Positions 25,833 to 35,664 are shown, counted from the first letter of the stretch. The stretch: DNA of 64,000 nucleotides from DSOI01 sp041394885 (GCA_041394885.1 JAWKHI010000007.1:62001-126000), one strand, 5' to 3'. Program-made: numbers and translations. Notes: generated by a model from the letters alone, not told the origin.

Positions 25833-26835
25833 GTGAACGATCGCGACCGCGGCATTGCCCACCGCCCACGTAGGAACGCTCCTGACCGTACCTTTGCGCT
25901 CTCCCAAAGCACGCTCGGTAAGACCGGGCTCACTGTCTCCCGCATCGCCTTGGGCACCCGTGGAATTGGGCGCCGACTATGGTTTCCGCGGCAGCACACA
26001 CTACCGCAAACCCAGCGAATCGGAAGCCATCGCCATCGTCAAAGCGGCGCTCGACGCCGGTATCTCCCTCATCGATACGGCGCCTTCCTACGGCCGTGCC
26101 GAAGCCATCGTGGGCGCGGCCATCGCCGGCCGCGCCAGCAAACCGCGCATCGCCACCAAAGTCACCATTCCCGAAGACGCCGTGGGATCCGCGCTCCATG
26201 CCGCCATCGAATCCACCGTCGAGGCCAGCCTCCGTGTCCTCGGTGTGCACCGCATCGATCTCCTCCAGATCCACAACTCCAATCACGCAATTCTCGCCAG
26301 ATCCGACGTCGCCGATTCCCTCACCCGGCTCGTCGCCTCCGGCAAAGTGCACTGCTGCGGCGCCAGTGTCTATGGAGAAGATCTCGCCCGCGACGCGATC
26401 GCGAATCCCGGGATCGCCGTGATCCAGGCTCCCTACAATCTGCTCGACCAGCAACTGGCGCGAAGCCTGTTTTCCTCGGCGGTGGCGGCCGGCCGCGGCG
26501 TCCTGGTGCGCTCCGCCTTTCTCCGTGGCATCCTCACACCCCGCATCGACGACACGCCGCCGCAGTTGTACCCGATCCGCCAGACCGCTCACCGCGCACT
26601 CGCCGCGGCCGGATGCCCCATATCCGATGCCGCGCGTTTCGCCCTTCGCTACTGCCTTTCCAATCCCCACATTCATTCCGTGATCGTCGGCGTGCGCTCC
26701 CGCGCCGAACTCGACGATACGCTCTCGGCCGCAACCATGGAGCCACTCCCCGACGGCCTTCTCGAACGAATGAAGGAATTCGATCTGAGCAGCCACCCGC
26801 TGATCTCGCCCCAGCAATGGACCGGTCTGATCTAG
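25833..26835 (+). CDS. Aldo/keto reductase, one frameshift near the N-terminus
   Basis: A ~330-residue NAD(P)H-dependent reductase of the AKR barrel fold. The N-terminal strand STLGKTGLTVSRIALGT is in one frame and the rest, from VELGADYGFRG on, in the next. The break is at CCC 25957-25959, where removing one C gives GTVELGADY, the expected family sequence. Catalytic tetrad residues are seen: Asp and Tyr in LIDTAPSYGRAE, Lys in RIATKV, and the His position in LLQIHN. The start is uncertain; GTG 25833 is the nearest in-frame start. Probably a functional gene with an indel error. Substrate unknown. Confidence 0.78.
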
Positions 26836-26850
26836 GCCGCTTGGTTTACG

Positions 26851-27945
26851 ATGGACAACATGCTTTTGCGCTTCCTCCTCGCCGCCGTCCTCGTGGCACC
26901 GGTCTGCGCGCTCGTCCGGCCCGGCGTCGAATACAAGGTTTTCCAATTCCCCGCCGACAAGATTCCACGCATCGACGCCAAGACGGACGACTGGGCCATT
27001 GTGCCGGACTCTTACTCGATCGGAACCGACCAGTTGAAAGAGACCGTCCGCGGGCTCGACTTCAAATTCGATCGCAAGAACCTCGACGTCAAGGTGAAAG
27101 TAGGCTGGGTGAAAGGTCTCAATCGCCTGTACTTTCTATACGAGGCCTATGACGATTACTGGGACTTCCGCCGCGCCGATCGTCACAACGATATCTTCGA
27201 GCTTGTGGTGGACGGCGATCTCTCCGGCGGACCTTTCATCGCCAACCTCCATCCCGCCGCGCAGGAAAACGGCGTGCTCAACAAAGACGAGGCCTACTTT
27301 CAGTTTCACGGCGTCCATGCCCAGAACTACCATATTCTTACTCCCGCGCCCGATCGCGATTGGGCGTTTGTCTGGGGCTGCCAGCAATGGATCAAGCACC
27401 TGCCCTATTCGAACGCGGCCTATGACTATCACTTCAAACATGGCGAGTCCGGTAAGCTGACGCTCGAGTTCTGGATCACGCCTTTCGACTATGCGCCCTA
27501 CGAAGGACCCGCCAGAGCCGTTGAGTCAAAGTTATGGGAGGAGAAGGTGATCGGCATGTCCTGGTCCATTCTCGACTATGACGACGAGAATAAGTCCGAC
27601 TATACCGGCTTCTGGAATCTCTCTCACAAGACGATGATGTATGGCAACGCCGATGACCTCGTGGCCTTTCGCCTGATGCCGCTCGAGAAGGAGTTTCGCA
27701 AGGCCATTCAATCCCGATGGTCGTATCAAGTGCTGGACTTCAAACGCCGCGTCATCGCGTTTCATGACGACTCAGATGGCGAGATCCGATCATGGCGATG
27801 GGACTTCGGCGACGGATCCAGTTCCACCGAAGCCTCCCCGATCCACACCTATTCAAAGGCGGGCGAGTATATCGTGACACTCTATGTGGAAGGGCCGAAA
27901 GGCAAGTCGCAGTGGACGAAAGTCCGCGACGTGGCGGTCCCCTGA
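26851..27945 (+). CDS. Secreted protein with carbohydrate-binding-like domain and C-terminal PKD domain
   Basis: A 364-residue protein with a signal peptide (~1-20, ...APVCALV). The N-terminal two thirds resemble the CBM9/DOMON-like beta-sandwich found in acidobacterial secreted proteins (IDAKTDDWAIVPDSY, RLYFLYEAYDDYWDF, NDIFELVVDGDLSGGPF). Residues ~285-364 are a PKD domain (RSWRWDFGDGSSSTEASPIHTYSKAGEYIVTL-like, with the diagnostic WDFGDG). No catalytic motif is obvious, so a sugar- or surface-binding role is likely. Three bases separate it from the glycosyltransferase-like gene, suggesting co-transcription. Confidence 0.75.
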   Translation: MDNMLLRFLLAAVLVAPVCALVRPGVEYKVFQFPADKIPRIDAKTDDWAIVPDSYSIGTDQLKETVRGLDFKFDRKNLDVKVKVGWVKGLNRLYFLYEAYDDYWDFRRADRHNDIFELVVDGDLSGGPFIANLHPAAQENGVLNKDEAYFQFHGVHAQNYHILTPAPDRDWAFVWGCQQWIKHLPYSNAAYDYHFKHGESGKLTLEFWITPFDYAPYEGPARAVESKLWEEKVIGMSWSILDYDDENKSDYTGFWNLSHKTMMYGNADDLVAFRLMPLEKEFRKAIQSRWSYQVLDFKRRVIAFHDDSDGEIRSWRWDFGDGSSSTEASPIHTYSKAGEYIVTLYVEGPKGKSQWTKVRDVAVP

Positions 27946-27948
27946 GGC

Positions 27949-29130
27949 ATGCGGATACTCATCGCGCCCAATGAGGATGGGCTGGGGACGGCTTCCTGGG
28001 CGGTGCGGCTGGCGCGGGCATTCCTCGCCAGGCCCGGTACCACCGTTCGAATCGCGGCAATCAAACCGTCCACCGTCCGATTCCTCAACCACTCGCTCGA
28101 AGGCTCCGATGCCCCGGTCGTCCAGCTTCAGGGTGTGTCGGGATGGATTGAGATGGCGAAAGCGCGCGGTGGCGTCGCCGTGGAGGCCACACGCGAGCGC
28201 GTCGCGCAGTACGACGTCTACCGCCAAACCTACATGGAAGCGATCCGATCCCGGAAGTTACTGGATCACACCGATCTCGTTATCGAAATGGGCGTTCCCC
28301 CGATGGCGGCCGCCGCCCGCAACTCCGTACGGGCAGTAACGGTCTTCGATCATGCGTGGAGCCTCACACTTCGCAGGTCGATTGGTCCGGACCCGGCGCT
28401 CGCCGCTATCGCGCGGGACGAGCATCAGACAAGAGCAGTCCATCTCTTTCCGGAACCGGTAACTCCAGATAACTTCGCGGACTTCTGGAAAGACAACGGC
28501 AGGACACCCACCCGCATCGCAGGCTGCTTTGGCGGAGGTGACGCTCAGGCCCGTGCCGTGGCCCGCCGCGCCCTCGAGATCCCACGCGGTGCCCGCGCCG
28601 TATTTGTTTCGGGCGCCGGTTCGCCAGTTTGGGACGGCATGCTCCGCCGCCTTGTCGATCAGTCCGTGCGCGAGCAGCCCGACTTATACACAGTAGTCTT
28701 CAGCCCCACCGAAATCGCCCGCCTCGGCCTCCGTATGCGATGGGTACGCGCTGCCGCCGGGTGGAAAGTGCAATGCGCCGGCTTCGGGCGTATTCTGTTC
28801 GTGGGTGCGATGCGCGGTGAGACCCATCATGCGCTGACCGCCGCGGCGGACCTCGTTGTGACACGCGCCGGCGGCGGCACCGTCAGCGACGCCATCGCCC
28901 ATCGCGTCCCGCTGCTCCTGGTGGAAGAGGCCGGCCAATGGCAGGTGGAGCAGATTCGTCATCGGGCTCACACCCTGGGTCTGGCTCGCACGGTATCTCT
29001 CGACTTTTTCCGCCGTCAGCCTCTGCGTTGCCTCCAACACACCGGGAGGCTCACGCGAGAACGCCAGAGGATGCAAGCGATCGGAACCGGAGCCGAACAT
29101 ACCCTCGTCCGCGAGCTCCTGCGGAAATAG
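27949..29130 (+). CDS. GT-B fold glycosyltransferase-like protein (MurG/UGT-related)
   Basis: A 393-residue protein of two Rossmann-like halves. The N-terminus IAPNEDGLGTASWAVRLARAF matches the Gly-rich acceptor loop of MurG/UGT-like proteins, and the C-terminal half has the nucleotide-sugar region ADLVVTRAGGGTVSDAIAHRVPLLLVEE, strongly like the MurG donor site (SRAGALTVAE...P.xLVP). No signal peptide. Donor and acceptor unknown. Directly downstream of the PKD protein gene. It converges with the EgtB-like gene. Confidence 0.7.
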   Translation: MRILIAPNEDGLGTASWAVRLARAFLARPGTTVRIAAIKPSTVRFLNHSLEGSDAPVVQLQGVSGWIEMAKARGGVAVEATRERVAQYDVYRQTYMEAIRSRKLLDHTDLVIEMGVPPMAAAARNSVRAVTVFDHAWSLTLRRSIGPDPALAAIARDEHQTRAVHLFPEPVTPDNFADFWKDNGRTPTRIAGCFGGGDAQARAVARRALEIPRGARAVFVSGAGSPVWDGMLRRLVDQSVREQPDLYTVVFSPTEIARLGLRMRWVRAAAGWKVQCAGFGRILFVGAMRGETHHALTAAADLVVTRAGGGTVSDAIAHRVPLLLVEEAGQWQVEQIRHRAHTLGLARTVSLDFFRRQPLRCLQHTGRLTRERQRMQAIGTGAEHTLVRELLRK

Positions 29131-29140
29131 GGTTCCGCCG

Positions 29141-30319
29141 TTACTCGTCCACGCAGCGAAACGTCGCGAAGACGTATTTGTAGTCGTCGCGAAACCAGTT
29201 GCGGAACGAGCGCCGCAGCATCTTCTCTGCCGTCCTCGGTGATCCGCCCTTCATCACATAGTGGTCCTCATCGAAGAAGTTCGCCGAGTATCCGGGATAG
29301 AACTCGAACGGTTCGAATCCGGGAAAGGGCCGGAAGAGGTCACGTGTCCATTCCCAGCCGTTGCCCACCAGTTGCGACACTCCCCAGTGGCTATCTCCTT
29401 CCGCGTCCGCTTGAACCGACACCGGATCCCAGCCCCGGAAATCGACATTCCCGCACGCACTTTCCGGTGCGCCTTCCGCTGCTCGATGATACTGCGCTTC
29501 CGTAGCGAGGCGACCGCCGGACCATGCGGCGTAATCGCGAGCCTGCGCCTGCGTCACATACACTGGCCAATCGAGCGGCAGCGCAATCTCGGCGAACATC
29601 GTACGCAGCTTCCAGTCTCCGTCGTCATAGCGCCAGAAGTGCGATGGGGTCCCTCCATCCATTACAAATCGAAGGTAGTCCCCGTTGCTGACCTTGTACT
29701 TGGCTATCGCGAATTCCGGAACCGAAACGCGAGTAAGTGGAAATTCGTTGTCCCACCCGAACCCGCTGCCGCGCTCCATGCCGAGCGAAGCAACTCCGGC
29801 CCGGACCACGCACCACCGGTTGTCCGCCGCCGTCTCCGGAGAACCTCCAGTCGGTGCCTCATGCGGGATCATGCGGTCAAGCGGCATGTTGTGCAGCAGA
29901 TAGGCCAACGTTTCCGCGTGCATCAACCGATGCTCGATCGCCACATGAACTAGCTGCTCGGGCGCCTGATCGAGGATCCGATCCACCGTGCCGCGCACCC
30001 GGGAGCAATAGGATTGCACCTCTTCCTCCGTTGGCCAATCGCCAGGACCGTCGGTGGGCAACCCGCTCGCATCGGGGTCAATCCCAAATGCGAACAACTG
30101 GTCAAAAGAGGCTTGGAAAGGCGGCATCGCCATCGCGTGCTTACACAGCAGATTCCAATCGAATGCCTCGAGGTGGCCCAGGTAAAAAAGAAAGCGGTGC
30201 CGCTCGTCAACCGCGCGATCATAGAGCGCGCCCGGCGCGAGCAAACCGAAGATCTGATCGCTCCGCCTTCGCGCCTCCTCGAGCTGTGCGCGTAGCGTCG
30301 TTGCGGTGGCCAAGGTCAT
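29141..30319 (-). CDS. EgtB-like protein: DinB domain plus formylglycine-generating-enzyme/sulfoxide-synthase domain
   Basis: A 392-residue protein with an N-terminal DinB four-helix domain (iron-type motif EHRLMHAETL, H-x3-H-x-E) and a C-terminal SUMF1/FGE-fold domain (FGWDNEFP, VSNGDYLRFV, WPVYVTQAQARDYAAWSGGRLATEAQYHRAA, VGNGWEWTRDLF, GGSPRTAEKMLRRSFRNWF, ending in FRCVDE). This architecture is that of EgtB-like sulfoxide synthases, mononuclear iron enzymes of ergothioneine-type synthesis. No egtD-like methyltransferase is adjacent. It is transcribed divergently from a Cys-type sulfatase 54 bases away, the kind of protein FGE domains activate, so a formylglycine role cannot be excluded. 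ATG 30319 is chosen because upstream sequence is not protein-like. Confidence 0.82.
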   Translation of the reverse strand: MTLATATTLRAQLEEARRRSDQIFGLLAPGALYDRAVDERHRFLFYLGHLEAFDWNLLCKHAMAMPPFQASFDQLFAFGIDPDASGLPTDGPGDWPTEEEVQSYCSRVRGTVDRILDQAPEQLVHVAIEHRLMHAETLAYLLHNMPLDRMIPHEAPTGGSPETAADNRWCVVRAGVASLGMERGSGFGWDNEFPLTRVSVPEFAIAKYKVSNGDYLRFVMDGGTPSHFWRYDDGDWKLRTMFAEIALPLDWPVYVTQAQARDYAAWSGGRLATEAQYHRAAEGAPESACGNVDFRGWDPVSVQADAEGDSHWGVSQLVGNGWEWTRDLFRPFPGFEPFEFYPGYSANFFDEDHYVMKGGSPRTAEKMLRRSFRNWFRDDYKYVFATFRCVDE

Positions 30320-30373
30320 ACTTTCACCATAACAAGGCACGCACGGAATCGACCGTCCTGATACGCTGTAACG

Positions 30374-32164
30374 GTGGACGAACGACGCAACGCTTTCCCC
30401 CCGCAGTCCCCCTCGCGACGCCGCCTGCTGCAACTGGGCGGTCTCGCGGCCGCGCTGGGCTCACGCTCCGCCGCCGCTCCCGTCAGGCAACCCAACATCG
30501 TCGTCGTACTCGCCGACGATCAAGGGTGGGGCGACCTCAGCATCCACGGCAACAAGAACCTCTCCACGCCCAACATCGATTCTCTAGGCCGTGATGGCAC
30601 GCGTTTCGAAAGATTCTTCGTGTGCTCGGTCTGCGCGCCCACCCGTGCCGAGTTCCTAACCGGACGCTATCATGCGCGAGGCGGTGTGCGCGGCGTTTCC
30701 ACCGGACAGGAACGGCTGAATACCGACGAAGTTACGATCGCCGACACCTTCCGAGCCGCCGGTTACTCCACCGGCGCATTCGGCAAATGGCACAATGGGT
30801 CGCAACATCCATACCATCCCAATGCCAGGGGTTTCGACGAATATTACGGTTTCACGGAAGGTCACTGGGGGCAGTACTTCAACGCCGAGATGGATCACAA
30901 CGGACGCCTGGTTCGCGGCCGTGGATTCATCATCGACGATCTTACCGATCATGCCCTCCGCTTCATCGAGGAAAACCGCCAACGGCCATTCTTCTGCTAT
31001 CTGCCCATGAACACGCCGCACTCGCCCATGCAGGTGCCGGATCGCTACTTCGCCAAGTTCGCCGACGCCGCCATTGGCATGCGGAACCGCGATCCGGAAA
31101 AGGAAGAGATTCCCATGACCCGGGCCGCTCTCGCCCTCTGCGAGAACATCGATTGGAACGTCGGCCGCGTCCTCCAGCAGTTGGACGGCCTTGCCCTCAC
31201 GCGCGACACCATCGTCATTTATTTTTCCGACAATGGCCCCAATAGCTGGCGATGGAACGACGGCATGAAGGGCCGGAAAGGTTCCGTGGATGAAGGCGGC
31301 CTGCGCGTGCCGTTCCTGATTCGCTGGCCCGGTCACATCCGCCCAGGGGCAGTTGTCCCGCAAATCGCGGGCGCCATCGATATGCTGCCCACACTTACGG
31401 ATCTCGCCGCCATCCCAACCATTTCGAAGAAGCCTCTCGATGGCAAGAGCATCCGGCCGCTGCTCGAGGCGCCCGCGAATGCGTGGCCGGACCGGATGAT
31501 CTTTTCACTCCAGCAAAAGCGTGTCAGCGTGAGAACGCAGCGCTTCCGTTTGGACCCTGCCGGCGCCCTGTTCGATATGGAGAAGGACCCCGGACAAAAT
31601 CGTGACGCTGCGGCGCAATTCCCCGATGACGCGGCACGCCTCCGCGCAGCCGCCGATCGATGGTCGCGCGAAGTGCTTCCTCTTGTGGGCGAAGATACAC
31701 GCCCCTTCCCGGTGGGCTACTCACGAATTACTTATCTCCCAGCTCGCGATGGCGTGCCGGCCGGTAACATCAAACGCAGTGCCCGGCCACCGAACTGTTC
31801 GTATTTCACTAACTGGATCAAGCCGACTGACGCCATGACCTGGGACATCGAAGTGCCTGCCGACCGAGACTTTGACGCGGAAGTGTACTACACCTGCCAG
31901 GAGGCCGGGTCGACCATCGAACTGTCGTTCCTCGGCGCGAGCGTTCGCTGCAAGCTGGATCAGCCGCACGATCCTCCGCTCGAGGGCAGCGAGTTCCAAC
32001 GAGTGGAGAGGGTAGAATCCTATGTCAAGGATTTCCGTCCGTATCGCATGGGTTCCATCCGCCTCGCCAAAGGGCGCGGGAAACTTACGCTGCGCGCCCT
32101 GGATCTTGCGGGCAAACAAGTGGCCGAAATTCGATATATCGTGCTTACGCAGCGCGATACGTAG
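30374..32164 (+). CDS. Tat-exported Cys-type sulfatase
   Basis: A 596-residue arylsulfatase-family enzyme. The N-terminus has a twin-arginine-like segment (PSRRRLLQLGG) and Ala-rich hydrophobic region. The metal site starts with VVLADDQGWGD, and the active-site motif is CAPTR (Cys 87 to Arg 91) followed by AEFLTGRY, the C-x-P-x-R signature whose Cys is converted to formylglycine. GAFGKWHNG and DNGPNSWRWNDGMKGRKG, with the second metal Asp-Asn pair, complete the site. The C-terminal ~120 residues form an extra beta domain. Start is GTG 30374. Substrate is probably a sulfated polysaccharide or arylsulfate; maturation would need an FGE or anSME enzyme. Confidence 0.9.
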   Translation: MDERRNAFPPQSPSRRRLLQLGGLAAALGSRSAAAPVRQPNIVVVLADDQGWGDLSIHGNKNLSTPNIDSLGRDGTRFERFFVCSVCAPTRAEFLTGRYHARGGVRGVSTGQERLNTDEVTIADTFRAAGYSTGAFGKWHNGSQHPYHPNARGFDEYYGFTEGHWGQYFNAEMDHNGRLVRGRGFIIDDLTDHALRFIEENRQRPFFCYLPMNTPHSPMQVPDRYFAKFADAAIGMRNRDPEKEEIPMTRAALALCENIDWNVGRVLQQLDGLALTRDTIVIYFSDNGPNSWRWNDGMKGRKGSVDEGGLRVPFLIRWPGHIRPGAVVPQIAGAIDMLPTLTDLAAIPTISKKPLDGKSIRPLLEAPANAWPDRMIFSLQQKRVSVRTQRFRLDPAGALFDMEKDPGQNRDAAAQFPDDAARLRAAADRWSREVLPLVGEDTRPFPVGYSRITYLPARDGVPAGNIKRSARPPNCSYFTNWIKPTDAMTWDIEVPADRDFDAEVYYTCQEAGSTIELSFLGASVRCKLDQPHDPPLEGSEFQRVERVESYVKDFRPYRMGSIRLAKGRGKLTLRALDLAGKQVAEIRYIVLTQRDT

Positions 32165-32171
32165 CACACAG

Positions 32172-34328
32172 CTAAGGACCCGCATCGAGCTCGAGTAACC
32201 GGACGTCTCCGTTGCGAAAGCGTTCGCGGATGCCCCATCCATCCGGGTCCTGAAGGGCCTGTGTGAGCCAGGGGTAACTACGGCCCGTCATCACATGTGT
32301 CCATCCGCGCCTCTTCAGTTCACCGGCGGATCGCTTGCGAAATTCGTTCACCGGCCTCGGCTGGCATTCGAATCCGGCCGCCACCGGCCGCCATTCCCGG
32401 CCGTCCGACGATACGGCGAATGTCATGACACCGGCATGCGCCGGACTGCTTACCAGCCGGATGTTTCGCAACGCGCGCGCCTGCCGCCACTCCATCTGGA
32501 ACCACATTCCGGCGACACGGGGCTCCTTGGATGACCATGGCGTCACGTCGCTGCCATCGCCCGCCGACGGCGCCTCCCACACGTTCGGAAAGGCTTGCAG
32601 CGACGCCGCGTTCTCTCCCTCAGCCTCGGCCTCGAAGATAGACCACTCGGCGTAGCGATCCGGCTCCTGTTGGGTGATACGCATCCAACGGTAAGGCGCG
32701 GCTGCGATGGTCGCGGCGCATGAGAGCGAGGGCCACGAAGCCGGGTCCGCGGCTCGACGGAGTAGCTGTTCCGCCGAGATTGCTTCCTCCGAGGAATAGA
32801 AGTTTGCGAGCAGGCGGGATGTGAAGAATTGGGGTTGCTCATCGAACGCCAGCACGCGGGCCCCAACGCCCGAGTGAGCGTCGAGGTATCGCACCGCCGG
32901 ATAGGCTGGAATCTCTCGTTGCCAGAAGAGTTCAGGCGGCGTGAAACGAAACGCCTCCCGCCAGGGAATTTGCTTCACAGTCGGAATCCACTGCTTATTC
33001 CAACGCTCGATCCACGGGGGAAAGCACATGGCGGCGTGGAGTGCTACCGCGCCGATCAGTATCGGCCGCGTCCAGCGGTGACGCGCAAGTGCCTCCGATA
33101 CAGCCAACGCCGCGAACGGCATTGTTGGGATGGCGAACCGGACGATAGGATTGCCTGCGACCCAGGCAAGCGCCGTAATCACGCCCGCCGCCACCGTCCA
33201 CCCTCCCACTCTCGTTGCAACACCGAGCACCGCCAATGGAGCCAGCAGGAAGAAGGGCCCGGCAATGCCCGCTGTTGTCGTGCCCCGAATCGCTGCCTCC
33301 CATGGATATCCCGAGTCGAAAGCTGCTCCGTTGTAACTGCGCACAACCGTGAGCCATGCCTTTTCGGAAGAGGGCAGCAGATACGGGTTAGGAAACCACG
33401 CGCTCAGAAATGGGTGGAACGGATTATCGAAGTAGATCCAGTTACGAGCGAGCCATGGCAGAATCCAGACGGCGCTCACGAGTCCGCTAAGCAGTAAGTT
33501 GCGCCGGCGCGCTGACGAGCAGGAGAGGACGAACGCACCGGAAACGCAGAGTGCGGTCACGCCCGTGTACTTGATCGCGCAGGCGAATCCCGCGCCGATC
33601 GAACCGATCACGAGCCACTCCCACCGCACCGTGTCCAGCCATCGCAACCAGCCGTGAAAGCTGATCCAGATGGCGGCGGCGAGCGCGACGTCCACGCTGG
33701 CCGAAGCCGCCGTTGTTCCCATAACCGGCGAGGCGGCCACGGCGAGCGATGCGCACAGAGCCGCCAACGGCGACGAGTAGCGGATGCCGGTGCCGTAGAT
33801 ACCGGCCGTGAGCGCGGCAAGAAAGTTCCAGTGCAGTAAATTCGCCACGGAGAACCCGCCAAGCCGCAGTCCGAACAAATAGAGCATCTCCATGCCCTGC
33901 GGAAACGCGGAGTAGAAGTCCTCTCGGATCGGGATCAGGCCGCCAGCGTCGATGTAGAGACGGGGGAAACCCAGATGGTAGCGGTATCCGTCGGAGTCCA
34001 AACTTGGCGCCATGGCGGCCACGAAGTAGACGGTGAGAAAGACGGCGACGGCGGCGAACCCAGCCCCGGGAAGCGCGAATTGCCTGGGACGCGCGCTCCA
34101 ACCCAAGACAATCCCGACGCAGCCCAACAGCAGCAGAACAGGAACTTGAATCGCGTGCAAGACGCATAGCGCGAGCACGAGAAGGCTGTAGAGGGACGCG
34201 CCAGTCACCCACGCGATGCCAGCGGTCTCGGCCGGACTTACCTCGATCCTAAGCCGGCGAACCAGCCATAGTCCGGCGCCAAAGATCGAAAACGTCGTGA
34301 ATAGGTAGCCCGCGAAGATCGCGGCCAC
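32172..34328 (-). CDS. Large membrane glycosyltransferase-like protein with C-terminal discoidin-like domain
   Basis: A 718-residue protein. The first ~480 residues hold about 11-12 membrane helices; the loop after the third to fourth helix (MAPSLDSDGYRYHLGFPRLYI) resembles the Asp-containing first periplasmic loop of PMT/ArnT-type (GT-C) transferases that use lipid-linked sugars. The C-terminal ~230 residues are soluble and include an F5/8-type C-like beta-sandwich (MWFQMEWRQARALRNIRLVSS ... FAVSSDGREW). Start is GTG (complement of 34326-34328), overlapping the end of the DUF1552 gene region. A role in surface glycan assembly is likely but untested. Confidence 0.7.
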   Translation of the reverse strand: MAAIFAGYLFTTFSIFGAGLWLVRRLRIEVSPAETAGIAWVTGASLYSLLVLALCVLHAIQVPVLLLLGCVGIVLGWSARPRQFALPGAGFAAVAVFLTVYFVAAMAPSLDSDGYRYHLGFPRLYIDAGGLIPIREDFYSAFPQGMEMLYLFGLRLGGFSVANLLHWNFLAALTAGIYGTGIRYSSPLAALCASLAVAASPVMGTTAASASVDVALAAAIWISFHGWLRWLDTVRWEWLVIGSIGAGFACAIKYTGVTALCVSGAFVLSCSSARRRNLLLSGLVSAVWILPWLARNWIYFDNPFHPFLSAWFPNPYLLPSSEKAWLTVVRSYNGAAFDSGYPWEAAIRGTTTAGIAGPFFLLAPLAVLGVATRVGGWTVAAGVITALAWVAGNPIVRFAIPTMPFAALAVSEALARHRWTRPILIGAVALHAAMCFPPWIERWNKQWIPTVKQIPWREAFRFTPPELFWQREIPAYPAVRYLDAHSGVGARVLAFDEQPQFFTSRLLANFYSSEEAISAEQLLRRAADPASWPSLSCAATIAAAPYRWMRITQQEPDRYAEWSIFEAEAEGENAASLQAFPNVWEAPSAGDGSDVTPWSSKEPRVAGMWFQMEWRQARALRNIRLVSSPAHAGVMTFAVSSDGREWRPVAAGFECQPRPVNEFRKRSAGELKRRGWTHVMTGRSYPWLTQALQDPDGWGIRERFRNGDVRLLELDAGP

Positions 34329-34329
34329 A

Positions 34330-35664
34330 TCACGAAAGATCGAGACCGTTCAACCGCCCTGTGGAATCGCCGAAATGCTCCGCTCGCACGCCCATGCGAT
34401 CCATCATCGTGAGGAAGAGATTAGACATGGGAGTCTCGCGCCGGTACACGATCCGCCGTCCGCCGCGAACATAGCCGCCACCGGAGCCAACGATCAGGGT
34501 GGGCAGATCCTCGTGCGTGTGGCGGTTTCCGTCGGACAGGCCAGCGCCGTACACGATCATGCAGTTGTCGAGAAGGTTCCGGTCCCCCTCCTGAATGGAC
34601 TTCATTTTTTCCACCCAGGCAGCGAACTGGGTCACGTGGTAGGTATTGATCCGCGCCACTTTCTCCATCATCGCCGGATCGCTCCGGTGATGAGTCAGCG
34701 GGTGATGTCCATCCGGAATCCCGATTTCACGGTATGCCCGCGACGTCCCTTCCCGCGTCACCAGGAACGTGAACACGCGGCTCATGTCGGCCTGCAGCGC
34801 GATGGTCAGCATATCCGACATCAGCTTGAAATGCTCCGCGAAATCGGCCGGGACACCATATGGCTTCGGCATCTTCGGATCGATCTGGGCGTTGTCCTTT
34901 TCGGCGCGCTCGATTTGGCGCTCCACTTCGCGAATCGACGAAAGATACTCGTCGAGTTTGCGATTGTCGGTGGGGCCAAGATCGCCTTTCAGCTTGCGGG
35001 CATCCTCGCCGACGAAATCCAGGATGCTCTTGCGGAACCGGTTGCGCTGCGCCCTCTGTTCCGGGGTGAGCCCGGCATCCACGCCAAACAGGCGTTCGAA
35101 CAAAGCACGTGGATCGAGAATCGGCGGAAGGGGCTGCGATTCGCTTCGCCAGGCGAGGTTGTTCGTGTAGGCGCACGAATAACCGGAGTCGCAATCGCCC
35201 GCCTGCCGCGCATCTTCGATGCCGAGTTCCAATGACTGGAACCGCGTCTGCTTGCCCACTTCGTTGGCCACGATCTGGTCACACGAAATACCCGCCTTGA
35301 TATCCACGGTGGACTTGCGTGGCTGCATCCCCGTGAGATACGCGCCGCAGCAACGTCCATGGTCGCCTGCGCCGTCCAGCAGCGCGCGGCCATTGTTATG
35401 CGTCAGGTTGCTCAGAACGGTGATGTCTTTCCGGAACGGTTCCAGAGGCTTCAAGATACGCGGGAGTTCCACGGCAAGGGCGCCTTCTTCTTTCGGCGTC
35501 CAGTGGCGCATGTCGATGCCGTTGGGCACATACACGAATCCCATGCGCACCGGAGCTTTGGGAGCAGCCGATAACGCCGGCGCCATCGCGTCAAGAAACG
35601 GCAGGGCGACCGCGCCACCCACGCCGCGCAGGAATGTTCTTCTTGGAAGGGCTTTCTTGGTCAT
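34330..35664 (-). CDS. DUF1552 protein with Tat signal
   Basis: A 444-residue protein of the DUF1552 family. The N-terminus is a twin-arginine-type signal (PRRTFLRGVGGAVALPFLDA). Family landmarks include GFVYVPNGIDMRHW, DITVLSNLTHNN, GAGDHGRCCGAYLTG and YGAGLSDGNRHTHEDLP. DUF1552 genes almost always follow a DUF1592/1588 cytochrome-like gene, as here, and both are frequent in Planctomycetes and Solibacter-type Acidobacteriota. Function unknown; a periplasmic redox or hydrolase partner of the cytochrome protein is plausible. The start ATG (35664) overlaps the stop of the DUF1592 gene (ATGA). Confidence 0.9.
   Translation of the reverse strand: MTKKALPRRTFLRGVGGAVALPFLDAMAPALSAAPKAPVRMGFVYVPNGIDMRHWTPKEEGALAVELPRILKPLEPFRKDITVLSNLTHNNGRALLDGAGDHGRCCGAYLTGMQPRKSTVDIKAGISCDQIVANEVGKQTRFQSLELGIEDARQAGDCDSGYSCAYTNNLAWRSESQPLPPILDPRALFERLFGVDAGLTPEQRAQRNRFRKSILDFVGEDARKLKGDLGPTDNRKLDEYLSSIREVERQIERAEKDNAQIDPKMPKPYGVPADFAEHFKLMSDMLTIALQADMSRVFTFLVTREGTSRAYREIGIPDGHHPLTHHRSDPAMMEKVARINTYHVTQFAAWVEKMKSIQEGDRNLLDNCMIVYGAGLSDGNRHTHEDLPTLIVGSGGGYVRGGRRIVYRRETPMSNLFLTMMDRMGVRAEHFGDSTGRLNGLDLS

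Noticed and set aside
25587..27152. Long plus-strand frame of about 520 codons
   Set aside because: It is Arg/Pro-rich shadow sequence over the aldo/keto reductase and PKD genes, except for the first part that carries the reductase N-terminus.
29310..29320. GGTTCGAATCC, identical to a tRNA T-loop core
   Set aside because: It lies inside the EgtB-like coding sequence and no acceptor or anticodon stem can be formed around it.
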